Of a stretch of DNA of 64,000 bases, positions 40,493-50,118 are shown in pieces; position 1 is the stretch's first letter; every line of letters begins with the position of its first letter. The translations under genes were made by a program, and so were the position numbers. The stretch spans positions 30,292,001 to 30,356,000 of the forward strand of contig OX621255.1 in the NCBI GenBank assembly GCA_951640165.1, written 5' to 3'. A model generated the notes under the pieces. The model did not search any database. It saw nothing but the letters and a program-made list of their open reading frames with translations, and was not told the origin of the DNA. The DNA comes from Pseudoips prasinana (taxonomy: Eukaryota; Arthropoda; Insecta; Lepidoptera; Nolidae).

Positions 40493-41145
40493 TGTTCAAC
40501 CTTGAACATACATCTACTACACGCGCCAGCAAAAAATCACAGCGTCAACATTAAGAGCGACATACATTCGTTACACGCGCCGGCAACACCGGCACACCGT
40601 CAGCACTGGGAACTGGCCTACTGAGATTTTCGCTGCATCGGCTCGATACACACACAACACACATGTAAATAGGCATCAATGTGTATTTACCACAAAATTT
40701 GTATATAATAAAGTTAATTATTGTAATAAACTAGTCATCAAGCTGGAGTCGATTTTGATTCATCTCCTGTAACTCCTCTCACTGTGGCCAAGACACCTTT
40801 AGCCGTCATCGATCCTATGAGTCTGTGGGATCGGCAGTGGGAAAACCTTTTCCTGTGTACATTGCACGACGTACACGAACCCCTATTCCTACCCAACTTC
40901 CGTCTGTTACCGTAGGTCTCCTGTGACAGACATCCCGTACGTCAAAACCGACGTAACCTACGTTCGGTCTGGTTTGTATGGTAGGCTAGGGCGTTAGGGA
41001 AGCTAGGGTACTAGGTGATTGTTAGAAGGCTAGGTTTGTAGTCAGCAGGGTCTTAGGTAACCACAGGCTCTGTTAGTTCAAACGTAGCCATACTGTACGT
41101 ATTTAGGATAACGGCCGCCACGAGCTGTAAGCCTGGGTAGGTACA
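40493..41145. mobile_element. Solo LTR, 653 bp, inserted in the MULE gene
   Basis: Starts TGTTCAACC and ends GGTAGGTACA (TG...CA), flanked by 5-bp duplications TTGCC at 40488-40492 and 41146-41150. Contains GTATATAATAAAG near 40703, a possible TATA/polyadenylation region. There is no internal coding region, so it is the product of LTR-LTR recombination. The superfamily (Gypsy or BEL-Pao) cannot be decided from the LTR alone, and neither can its transcriptional strand. Confidence 0.88.
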
Positions 41146-41150
41146 TTGCC

Positions 41151-41559
41151 ATTGTTGCCAGCTGAGAGGATCTTAGAAGGTTGGAAATATATTAAGTCGG
41201 AATGTGATAAACAATGTCCCAATGAAATGTCAACATTTTTACTTTATATTGAACGTACTTGATGTGGTTGGGTACTACGTGTTTTTGCAGAGAGACATCG
41301 CAGTAATAATGTGACTGAATCTTATCATTCTGAACTCAGCAAAAGCATCAATAAAAATACAGTAACCCTCATACGACTCCTGAAACATTTAGAGCAAATT
41401 GCATGCTTAGCTGAAATAAACGTGAAACGATATCAAAAAAACTTAGGAAAACCAAGAACCAAAAGTATGGTAGCGAATGATGATTTCATACGTAACATTC
41501 AAATGGAATTAATCAATGGCTTTATAGACGTTGGTTTTGCTTTAGAAAAACTAAGATGA
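41151..41559 (+). pseudogene. MULE transposase C-terminal part after the LTR
   Basis: Removing the LTR and one TTGCC copy continues the frame: LLPAERILEGWKYI..., then one TGA at 41260-41262 (a tryptophan position judging by ERT*CGW), then FAERHRSNNVTESYHSELSK and a helical C terminus ending LEKLR with TGA at 41557-41559. The NN-x2-E-x2-H block is the usual third catalytic region of MULE transposases. The single stop plus the LTR make this copy non-autonomous. Confidence 0.8.
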
Positions 41560-42002
41560 ATCTGATCTTTACAAACATTAAATAAGTCTGAGTATTATTG
41601 ATAGGGACTCCTGTAATTCATAAAAGTATTTGTCAAGTTTCCACTTAAGTTTGTACTCCCGGAATTGGTTTTATTTAGTTTCTTTTTAGTTCAACATGCT
41701 AAAACAATAATAATATGATAATAAAAAATTGTCTTGCAACTTTTTTTAATTTTATTTATTCTTATCCACGTTATCCTTTTAAATTACAGTTGTATCACAG
41801 CGAATGTTTTTAGTTGTTCCATCGAATGGTTGGTCCAACGGGAAAAAGAAATCCCTTTGGTACAACCAGTTGCGTCAATAGTTTTATAGTTGTACCACAG
41901 GGAATGTTTTTAGTTGTTCCACGGTACGGTTGATCCATCGGGAAAAAAAAAGTCCTGTAGTACAACCAGTTGTATCAATGGGTGTACCACGGGGAATAAA
42001 TG

Positions 42003-42245
42003 CAATTTTGGCCACGGCAGGCAGTCACAATGCAGGCTAGCCATCTGCGCGAGACATATTATAGTCCACAAGTGCGTGCGCAAACACAGGGGCGCTTTCT
42101 ATTTCATATCTCCACTCTCATGATCTGAAGGGACGACAAGCGACACGACCGGAAAGTGGTCAGGTACAGGATCGTGCTTTACGTGCTCTCTGAGGCGCGG
42201 GGATAAAAATACCGCCAACAGGACCTCATTGGCTGCTGTGCTCTA
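42003..42245 (-). mobile_element. SINE D, right part beyond the MULE
   Basis: Continues 'ggccacggcaggcagtcaca', 'gcgcgagacatattatagtc', 'gtcaggtacaggatcgtgct' and 'aaataccgccaacagg', in reverse. The tRNA-like head is lost. Confidence 0.75.
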
Positions 42246-42540
42246 AACATACATTCCAATGTAAAGCCTCTTTCTTTTGAAGACGGTTAAAAAGATAAAA
42301 GTCTACTACTAAGAATAAAATCAATTCATTCACGATTGGCTAAATCATAAATATATGTACAATGTACATGTAAAAAGTTCAGTCAGCAGATTTTGCCAAC
42401 ATGGCACCCTGTATAATGGTTCTATAGAAACTTGCTAGGGATGCCCGCATGTCGACATGTTCTCTGGAGATTGGCTGGTATGAACAAAAGAGGTATTTAG
42501 GTTCAAGACTTTCAAGCCTACGATACCATTGCTTACTTTA

Positions 42541-42670
42541 TCGTATGTACGTAGTGGTTACCCTAGTGTTACATTCGTCGGGCCACCCACTATGCCTCCG
42601 ACTTGGCTTACCAACTGCCCTCCGAAGCACGGACACGCCCAAAAATTAAACCTCTGTGGCGGTCACACCT
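42541..42670 (-). mobile_element. 5S-derived SINE, diverged fragment
   Basis: 'gtggttaccctagtgttaca' and 'aaattaaacctctgtggcgg' match the reversed body of the 5S SINE; the 5S-like head is mostly lost. Confidence 0.45.
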
Positions 42671-42779
42671 CTATAAATGGACCGTATGTGTAGGTATATG
42701 CGTAACGTTGCCAATGATTTACGAATCGGTGACAGCTTGCTATGAGGATCGATTCCTAGGATTGTATTTTTGAACTTAC

Positions 42780-43051
42780 GCTCAAGTCAGCACACGCGTA
42801 AACTTTGTAGCTCGCAATGTTTAAAACTTTGCCAGCTTTTTCTGGTACCCTAGTTGCTGTTCCGTACACAAGATAACTTGTGAGTAAAAGGCGATTGTCG
42901 TATCCCGCCCCAGAACCAACAAAGATTTGATGACTATAATAATTATTATCATATTTTAATATACTACTTCTAGATTTCGGTTTCAAACGGACACTACGAG
43001 ATAATAAATTAACATTTAAAAGTATTGTAACGACAACAGATACTCCGCCAT
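42780..43051 (-). CDS. Candidate host exon(s), unrecognised protein
   Basis: Minus strand: AAAATGGCGGA (good start context, 43051), a possible 50-bp intron 43043-42994 (GTATCT...TCTCGTAG), then 214 bp reading RLKPKSRSSILKYDNNYYSH..., GSGAGYDNRLLLTSYLVYGT, KAGKVLNIASYKVYACADLS up to a donor GTAAGT at 42779. The composition looks coding. The family is unknown and no next exon was placed; the short intron is inference. Confidence 0.3.
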
Positions 43052-43564
43052 TTTAAATCCACAGAGCATTACAGGTAGGGATGTCCAATTTGTAATTTGT
43101 ATGTAATCGATAGTATTTGGGTGGTAGTACAGTTATAAAGGATTAATATATTTAATAACTGCTATAAATAAAATACACCCAAATGTAAAACGATGGGCGC
43201 CTTTATAAAGAAAAAGATTTTTCGAAACTAATAAATGAAACTCAGATATAGAACATATAAAAATGGTTTTAGTCTGGGTATTGCTTTGGACTTATGAAAT
43301 TTTGCACAGAGGTTTTAGGATGTAGACGATGAATAAGGACAAATTTTTCGAAATCTTAAGCATACCTGGTGAACATTTCGGTTTTATTGTGTCCATCATT
43401 TGAGGGGATATGCCATAATCGCCACGCTGCTGGCCATTTTTTGGTAGATATATAGTCCCTCGGGCCAATTTCTACGCCCCCCAGAAAAGAAGTAGGGTGG
43501 CGATATTCTACGCCATACGCCATACAACATAACTCTATATTAGTGTGGTAATATACGTCCCGGA

Positions 43565-43640
43565 AATTGATTTATATCATCACCATCATCATATCAGCCG
43601 AAAGACGCCCACTGCTGGACAAAGGCCTCCCCCAAAGATC
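43565..43640 (-). repeat. LINE 3' end scrap with (ATG)n tail
   Basis: 'tcaccatcatcatatcagcc' then GCCCACTGCTGGACAAAGGC: reverse of the LINE C-terminus/tail seen intact at 43853-44088. Confidence 0.6.
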
Positions 43641-43669
43641 TCAACAATTCGCCGATTTATATAAATATA

Positions 43670-44106
43670 CTAGCTGTGCCCCGCGGTTTTACCCACGTTA
43701 AACTTTATACATTATAGCCTATTTGTTAATCCAGGGTGTCAGCGAACTCCATACCAAATTTTATTAAAATCGCTCCAGCCGTTTAGACGTGAAGTAACAA
43801 ACATACTCACTCACACAGTTAAACACTCATAAACTTTCGCCTTTACAATATTCATCATATCAGCCGAAAGACGTCCACTGCTGGACAAAGGCCTCCCCAA
43901 AGATCTCCACAATTGCCGGTCTTGCGCTATCCAGCAGTTTCCAGCGACCCGCAGAAGATCATCGGTCCATCTTGTAGGGGGCCTGCCCACGCTGCGTCTT
44001 CCGGTTCGTGGTCGCCACTCGAGAACCTTTCTGTCCCAACGGCCGTCGGTTCTACGAGCTATGTGCAGTTTTGCAATTCTTCTTCTCTTTTACAATATTA
44101 GTGTGA
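43670..44106 (-). mobile_element. Non-autonomous Helitron split by a LINE fragment
   Basis: CTAGCTGTGCCCCGCGGTTT start, core 'aaatcgctccagccgtttag', 'ctttcgcctttacaatatt', then the LINE insert 43853-44088, then TACAATATTAGTGTGA, the reverse of the Helitron 5' end. Confidence 0.85.
43853..44088 (-). mobile_element. 5'-truncated LINE inserted in the Helitron
   Basis: Flanked by 11-bp duplications TTTACAATATT (43842-43852 and 44089-44099). The minus strand translates as the RT C terminus: IARRTDGRWDRKVLEWRPRT, GRRSVGRPPTRWTDDLLRVA, AQDRQLWRSLG, then a one-base deletion disrupts the usual EAFVQQWTSFG end; the tail is ATATGATG. About 236 bp. Similar tails at 43565, 57818 and 63525. Confidence 0.88.
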
Positions 44107-44184
44107 TTGAATTCAAAACAAGGAGATACTTTCAGACGTGAGCTTATTGCAAAGTAAAACTGTTTTAGTTTTCTCATCACGTAC

Positions 44185-44290
44185 CTAAGCTCCGAATTCC
44201 ACTGAGCATTTCATTGTTGGCGCCAAAAGTTAACCCTTGCATGAATTTGGGATCCCCCAGCCCTCGGCCTATTAGGGAACTTATTTCCAT
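44185..44290 (-). CDS. Candidate first coding exon, unrecognised
   Basis: Minus strand ATG at 44290 (CAACATGGAAAT) opens 35 codons, MEISSLIGRGLGDPKFMQGL then TFGANNEMLSGIRSL, ending at donor GTACGTGA in phase 1. Not part of any repeat seen here. The protein is not recognised; no partner exon assigned. Confidence 0.28.
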
Positions 44291-44566
44291 GTTGATAAAA
44301 GAAAACCGGTCGAATGAAAAGGAAAACACGAAGAAAAACTTTGGTAAATGGTGAAATGTTTCGCCAATTTTGGGGAGGACTTGTAAGAACTTATTGGAAA
44401 AGAGTGCTTTTGCTTTGAATGTCGTAATTTTTTTCATTTCCTTTGTTAGTTAGTTAGCCTTGGAGATTTTCGGGACAATTGAAGTGAACGAAGGCTTAAG
44501 CTGTACTTTGTATTCTTAGCTATCTTTACTTAGTCAACTAAGATAATAAAATAGAATAATAAAAAA

Positions 44567-44770
44567 TAAATAAAATAAAAAGGCTTTTATTCACGTAGAC
44601 TTTAAAAAGCGCTTGTAATTAGTCAGAACATGTTTGTAGTAATACAGTTATTATTTCTAGTTACTTATTACAGATATTTAGGTACACGGAATGTTAAAAC
44701 ATTTATACAATTTATTTTATAATGGTAGTGACATTTAGCTTGCTTGTATTAAGTTATATATTATAATAGA
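44567..44770 (+). repeat. Repeat F, terminal part
   Basis: 'aataaataaaataaaaaggc' then 'attcacgtagactttaaaaa', 'ttaggtacacggaatgttaa'. Confidence 0.6.
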
Positions 44771-44807
44771 TTTACCTACTACAAAAATGGCCCTTATTGT
44801 ATAGGTA

Positions 44808-45043
44808 AGTAGGCGGTGATAGCTCTGCCTCAGAGAGCACGTAAGTTGTGGATCTTGTACCTACCTGATCTCTCCTCATTCGTGTCGGATAGCAATTCCA
44901 CTGGATTATGAATAATATATAATAATCCTAAGAGTACAGAAATACAGTATACCTGTGTTTACACGTGTACTATACCATGTCCTGCGTAGTTGGCTAGTCT
45001 TCGCTGAAGTTGGCCGCCGAAAGCCGAAATTCTCCCAGGAGCG
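44808..45043 (+). mobile_element. SINE D fragment, plus strand
   Basis: 'taggcggtgatagctctgcc', 'cctgatctctcctcattcgt', 'accatgtcctgcgtagttgg' and 'gttggccgccgaaagccgaa' follow SINE D in order, strongly diverged. It faces the copy at 45050-45421. Confidence 0.6.
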
Positions 45044-45049
45044 CGATTA

Positions 45050-45421
45050 TAATAAATAAAAAATGATGTGGTTCTGGTCGAATTTCGGCCACGGTGGCCA
45101 AACTCAATGACCAACCAATAGCCATCTGCGCGGGACATATTATAGTGCACAAATAAGTGCGCAAACACAGGGGCACTTTCTATTCTATCAATCTCATGAT
45201 CCGATGGGACGACTAGCTCCACGATCGGAAAGAGGTCAGGTACAGGACCGACGGCTTTACGTGCTGTCCGAGCCACGGGGGTGCGATATCGCCAACTTGC
45301 AGACTTCGCGCCGATACTGAGAAATTTTCTTAACATAAAAATCCCAAAATCACTTTGGTTTGACCTGGGATTTGAACCCAGAAGAGAGGTTGAACACGCT
45401 ACCGCAGGACCAACGACCTAT
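45050..45421 (-). mobile_element. SINE D, near full length, minus strand
   Basis: From AATAAAAAATG and 'cggccacggtggccaaactc' through to 'acctgggatttgaacccaga' (B box in reverse) and 'gctaccgcaggaccaacga' (A box side). With 44808-45043 it forms an inverted pair. Confidence 0.8.
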
Positions 45422-45562
45422 CTAAACCTAGGTCATATCCAAATTAATTAAGTGTAGATACTTAGGTCTGTCTATTCATAATTGTAAAAACTGTACTCTT
45501 GTCAGTGAAGAATACTCTGTTCTTTTCTATTGCAAGCAAAGTGCTTTCATTATAATAAATAA

Positions 45563-45624
45563 AGGCGCTATTGAAAGCTACCCCTATGAGTAGGGACTCA
45601 TAGGGGTAGCTTTCAATAGCGCCT
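45563..45624. repeat. Perfect 28-bp inverted repeat with 6-nt loop
   Basis: AGGCGCTATTGAAAGCTACC CCTATGAG at 45563-45590, loop TAGGGA, and the exact complement at 45597-45624. No mismatch. Sits between SINE D debris and unassigned DNA; no flanking element is visible. Confidence 0.9.
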
Positions 45625-46020
45625 ATAGTACATAGACAGTAAAGTCGTTTTGGTAGTGACAGGACATCTAGTGTTATAAAGTCACCTTTATAGGCAAAAT
45701 TTATTAATTTCTTTCTTTAAGTTGCTACAATTTGCTCTGTTTCACAAGCAAATTAAGCTACTTATTTCATGTTAACTATTTATCTTACAACTTGTACTTA
45801 GTATGTTATTTTCTCATCTTGCCGAGGCGATGTGCCCTGTGAATTCCGACCCAAAGCGTCATCGACCCGAAAATAATTTCTCAAAGGCGAAGACCACTAT
45901 CGCAAGCCTCTAATTAACTGGCCTACAAAATAGCTAAGATTAAGGAGCGACATGCTTCAGCGAATGTCGGGGTCACAAAAGGAACAAACCACCAGAGCGT
46001 AAGTCAAAAACAATACCTGA
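45625..46020. other. Unassigned DNA
   Basis: No gene or repeat family recognised. Confidence 0.35.
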
Positions 46021-46336
46021 AATAGCTACATTCACTCATGCGCTTGTCAGGAGAATGGACAAAATGTAAAAAAAATATTTTTTATTATTATTAAAATTAT
46101 TATATATATTTTTTTATTTCGTATTGTACAATAGCTACATTCACTCATGCGCTTGTCAGGAGAATGGACAAAACATAAAAAAATATTTTTAATTATTATT
46201 ATTTTTTATTATTATTTTGATTTGTACAATAGCTATATTCACTCATGCGCTTGTCAGGAGAATGGAAAAAAACATAAAAAAGTATTTTTATTATTATAAA
46301 AATTATTATATATTTTTTTATTTCGATTTGTACACT
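46021..46336. repeat. Tandem array, three copies of about 100-108 bp
   Basis: Each unit begins AATAGCTA(C/T)ATTCACTC, continues 'atgcgcttgtcaggagaatg' and ends in a long A/T-rich stretch with ATTATT runs and 'tttgtac'. Starts at about 46024, 46130 and 46229. Unit length varies through the A/T-rich part. Confidence 0.85.
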
Positions 46337-46377
46337 TTTAAATAATGAAATTAGAATAATTTTATTATTTAAAAGTG
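46334..46377. repeat. AT-rich hairpin
   Basis: CACTTTTAAATAAT and its exact complement ATTATTTAAAAGTG enclose 16 nt, right at the end of the tandem array. Confidence 0.7.
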
Positions 46378-46544
46378 TTGTATATTGTAATTATATAAAT
46401 TTAAATAAATTTACAAACACATTAATTACTTACAATTAAAATAAATAATCAATATTATTATATATAATTGTGGAATGCAAATAAAACATTGAGTATTGAG
46501 TATACTCCACATGAATTTGGTAATATCTCATACGCTCATATTCA

Positions 46545-46690
46545 GTTGCACCAATCGCTCTGAAAGTGATCGGCAATTTAAAGATCTTAGGCCCCCGGGA
46601 AATCTATAGAAGGGTTACTGTTAAACTTGTTTCTGAGCATCTTCGTGGTTCAGGGTTCATGTGAAGCTGTCCGTCGCGGTTGTTTTTATA
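46545..46690 (+). mobile_element. 5S-derived SINE, diverged
   Basis: 'cgctctgaaagtgatcggca', 'gatcttaggcccccgggaaa', 'tttctgagcatcttcgtggt', 'gtgaagctgtccgtcgcggt' follow the 5S SINE order with many changes. Confidence 0.5.
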
Positions 46691-47164
46691 ACATAACATA
46701 CGAGTAATATGACGATGCATACAGCCAGAAGAATATGGGTATTATTATATACCCATTCATTGTTATCCTAGCCTTATTTCAGCTACTACCCAGCAACGCA
46801 GGTTATATTAATGAGAACGAGTGGGTACACAAACCAGGTGTACTTACTCTCTATTCTGTATGATTGGAGAGTACTCCTTTAACAAACGATTTCAGAAGAA
46901 TCATTTTGACTGTATGTTTTTTCGAATGAATATTATGCGATGTTTCCGTAGTTATTATAATTATTCTTTTTTATTTGTCGGTTAGTACTTTCTGTGGCGT
47001 CGCAGATAAATAATCAATACAGATAGCTTGTGATGCAGAGAAGTTACAATCGGTTCAATCTTTTTAAAACAATATTTGCTTGTAAAAATTGTTATGTTGA
47101 AGAAACACGTAATAAAAATTAGCAACTTGAATAAAAAAAGAATCGAACCTAGTCTATTTTCTTG

Positions 47165-47345
47165 TAACCTACCCAAATCTGTCAAATTTCCCCAACTATA
47201 TAGGGACAATGTCACACAGATTATCCTAGCCCCAAACTAAGCAAAGCTTGTACTAATTGAAAGTGAACCTTATGCTTTTGTGATAAAGTTGAAAATCTAT
47301 AGAAGAAATTTGACAGATTGGTGTAGCTGGATGTGCTGGCGTGTG
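47165..47345. mobile_element. Palindromic MITE M1 interrupted by a SINE B tail
   Basis: The left arm lacks its outer end (starts AACCTACCCAAATCTGTCAA), then 47197-47254 is a reversed SINE B 3' domain (GGGACAATGTCACACAGA...), then the rest of M1 to GTGCTGGCGTGTG followed by TA. Confidence 0.75.
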
Positions 47346-47351
47346 TACCTA

Positions 47352-47400
47352 ATTAAGAAAGAAAGAAAGGATTTATTCAAAAACATTGCACAGACAACAA
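47352..47400 (-). repeat. LINE 3' tail scrap
   Basis: Reverse of TTGTCTGTGCAATGTTTTTG, AATAAATCC and (TTTC)n; same end as 14030-14085. Confidence 0.55.
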
Positions 47401-47649
47401 AGATATTAATTACTGGAATTAATTGTAAATCTATTTAGTTTTGAAGATACAACAGCCGAATATTTAATCCAGATATAGTTCATTCTGGTATTGGTTTCTT
47501 TTTCAGAAGTAGGTATCCTGTGCAAGGCAGTGACGGCAATACAAATTCCAGGTTCTCTGAACCACAGGGTCATTCAGGCATTATCCGGTATAGTTTAGTG
47601 AATCCAGAAGTTTAGTGGGTATGAAGTCCGTCGCATAGCATTAAATAAA

Positions 47650-47820
47650 TATAATAAAATAAAAAAGGTTTTTATTCACCTAGACTTTAAAAAAGCGGTT
47701 GTAAATAGTCAGAACAATACAGTTAAGTACCTATACATAATATTTCTAGTTACATATTATAAATATTTAGGTACACAGATTGTTAAAACATTTATGGGAT
47801 ATTTTACATTGTACATTAGT
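47650..47820 (+). repeat. Repeat F, terminal part
   Basis: AATAAAATAAAAAAGG, 'attcacctagactttaaaaa', 'ttaggtacacagattgttaa'. Confidence 0.6.
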
Positions 47821-47970
47821 GGGATATTTAGCCGTTTGTCCAATCGCAGCTTTCCTTCTGCGCGTTATTTATTAATGTGTCAGGTCAGGGGGCCTGAGGA
47901 TCTGACGTCACGGTCTGATAGCCACCCCTGCGAATTATTTGTGTCGATTACTGGGGTAGCAAGATGAAGA

Positions 47971-48010
47971 GAACTCGTTTTCCTAAAGCAATATTTAGGG
48001 AAACGAGTTT
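47971..48010. repeat. Imperfect hairpin
   Basis: AACTCGTTTTCCTAAA and TTTAGGGAAACGAGTT pair around 6-8 nt with one mismatch/wobble. No surrounding gene. Confidence 0.5.
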
Positions 48011-48405
48011 TGTTTTTTTTGTGAAAAAAACATTCAATTGAGAAATTAGACTCATTAAGGCCGTCGTAATTGTGTCGTTAATTATCTAATCTTGGGTTTT
48101 TTTTACAGCAGGTCATTTAAAACAAGCAAAAATTACATTCAGATAAAAATAAACTCTTTATTGTATACTAATAATATATATAAATGGAAAATTTTATACA
48201 ATTAGGTATTTAATATTTTAAACAAATGTTAATTATCAACTTATAACTACGATACCTTGCAACCTTATTACAAATACGAATATAACCCTGAAAAGGTTCT
48301 TGAGAGTTCCTCAATTTATACCACTTTTATAAAGCTGACCTTTTATATTCTTTAAAAAACAAATAGAACTGGGTACATAATTGACATAAATAAATAAATA
48401 ACATA

Positions 48406-48492
48406 ACCATCCCATTCACACACAATCAACAATCACCATCCCATACACGCACAATCAACAATCACCATCCCATACACACACAATCAACAATC
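48406..48492. repeat. Minisatellite, three copies of 29 bp
   Basis: Unit ACCATCCCATACACACACAA TCAACAATC repeated three times with one- or two-base differences. Confidence 0.9.
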
Positions 48493-48506
48493 GCGGAAAT
48501 ACTTAC

Positions 48507-48816
48507 GAAGTCCACCGAACTTAAAGCGAATGGGTAGAGAAATCCAGTAGCGGTTTGTGTGAATACCGCACATGAACAGGTCATAATGGGTTGAATGCAC
48601 ATTGTATAATTCTAATAAATTTTGGGCTTGCAATTTAAAAATTACACTGCTTTGGTATGTACAGCAGGTAAGGTCTTCTACAGGTGTAATTCTCAAGCAG
48701 TTACACGAATCCGTAAGAGACCTAAACTTCCCTCCGAACATCAATCTACTTCTACAAAAAAGTCGTCGTTTTGAACTGCAACTGTCGCACATTCCATCTT
48801 CATTCATCCACATCAC
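48507..48816 (-). CDS. Candidate exon encoding a Cys-rich peptide
   Basis: Minus strand from ATG at 48813: WMNEDGMCDSCSSKRRLFCR, then SLTDSCNCLRITPVEDLTCC, then ...LFMCGIHTNRYWISLPIRFK. The open frame runs past a GTAAGT donor-like site at 48506 to a stop at 48484. No signal peptide, no recognised fold. Either an exon of an unknown gene or a chance open frame. Confidence 0.25.
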
Positions 48817-49672
48817 ATTTAACTATTAAGTACTAATAACAAATTAAAACAGAACAAATACTCGTGCTCATCACACTAAGATTTGTCAAAATTCTTACGC
48901 CCATAGAAAGCTTCAGTATCAGCCTGTGATATGGACGAGAAAAAATAGAGATCCCTACTAAAATTACAACAATATAACTAAAAGTATCAAAAAAATACTA
49001 ATTATGTTACTATCTATCTACACGTGCAAAACCGGGGCAGCTCACTAGTCATAAATAAAATTGGCTTCTAAATAGACAAAAAGCGACAAACTGGACATAA
49101 TATGAAGATCCCTTTAGAAAGACCTTCCCAATGAAATGTTTTTCTAAAAAATGTCAGAAGGATAAAAAGTAATGCTCATTTTCCATTATAACAAGATAGA
49201 AACCTCTCGCAAATAATTATTCATCTACCTCTATCTACCCTTCAAACTAATTACCACACGCATTTAAAAACAGTTTCCAACATGGCTGCCGGAATGGCGC
49301 GAATGCTTAGGCGAGGATATAAAAAGCGTGTTTAAACCGGTTGAAAGCAGTGCAAATGTATGGAAACCCCGGGGAAAGTGCTCGAGAGGGCATTCAAGGG
49401 CTTTAGAGGGCTCTCGCCGAGACGACAACCTACGTACAAGAGTAACGTGCCTTGCGTTCTGAATGGATATTTTCTGAAGGGGTTATTAGGGCTACGTGAG
49501 TAACTTTGCAGGTTGTTTTTTTATTTATATACTTATTTTAGGTTGCAGTTTAGGTTGTGTAACAGATTTAAAACTTATTACAGTCATCTGTACTACTACA
49601 CCTTTGTAGGAACGCAAATAATATGATCGCCTTTTATAACGGTTCATAGCAGAACGTCTTTTTATTTTATAT
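48817..49672. other. Unassigned DNA with a TATA-like promoter signature
   Basis: 48850-48895 is a scrap of SINE C. At 49316 a GGATATAAAAAGCG box follows a short ATG frame (MAAGMARMLRRGYKKRV then stop). No gene follows it in an obvious way. Confidence 0.35.
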
Positions 49673-50118
49673 TTAGTTGTACCCGCGACTACGTCCGCGT
49701 GGAAAAGTGTCTTTGCGTAGCATTCAAAATCAGTATTCGCATGCGTGTGGCACAGTCGTCTATCTTCACGTGTCTGTCCGTTTCGGTAAACACACTTAGG
49801 CATATTATTCCACCTAAATCGCACCGTATCACGCTGCGCTGTTATTTTACACCTTTGAGGGTCAAACTTTTACAGACTTTGAATGTCATATTTTTTATGT
49901 CAAATTAACAGCATAAAAATATGTTTTAAAGTTCTAGCTCTAAAAATTACGACACTTCCATACAACTTTTCATCCCCCACCCTTGAATCCCTTTCAACTC
50001 TTTTTTCAAATTAAAAATTCGCCTATATACTTTATGAGGCTCTACACTATCTGTGTACCAAATTTAACGTAAATCGGTTCAGTAGATTTGGCGTGGCAGC
50101 CCGACAGATAGACATACA
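49673..50118 (-). mobile_element. Helitron-like repeat, CCCGCGACTACGTCCGCG type
   Basis: Starts TAGTTGTACCCGCGACTACG TCCGCG, the reverse of a widespread lepidopteran Helitron-like 3' end, and contains 'gttcagtagatttggcgtgg' and 'agacatacag' at the far end. Diverged. Confidence 0.5.

Larger units (their letters stand above)
38969..42002 (+). mobile_element. MULE-type DNA transposon with 199-bp TIRs
   Basis: Terminal inverted repeats 38969-39167 and 41804-42002 (CATTTATTCCCCGTGGTACA inward), identical by eye over 199 bp, including a run of nine T/A. Flanking 8-bp target duplication CAATTTTG at 38961-38968 and 42003-42010, inside a SINE D copy whose two halves rejoin across it. Each TIR holds two related subrepeats of about 100 bp (both ending GGAACAACTAAAAACAT). 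The element carries a FLYWCH-MULE transposase gene and a later solo LTR. Identical TIRs argue for a recent insertion, or for gene conversion. Confidence 0.92.

Noticed and set aside
41260..41302. A 42-bp intron (GTACTTG...TTTTTGCAG) that would remove the in-frame stop in the MULE gene
   Set aside because: Too short for an insect intron; a TGG to TGA change is simpler.
44959..45336. 125-codon minus-strand ORF
   Set aside because: Falls wholly within two SINE D copies; an accidental open frame.
49301..49360. TATA box and short ORF as a promoter
   Set aside because: The box is plausible but no gene or LTR follows, so it is noted only in the spacer entry.
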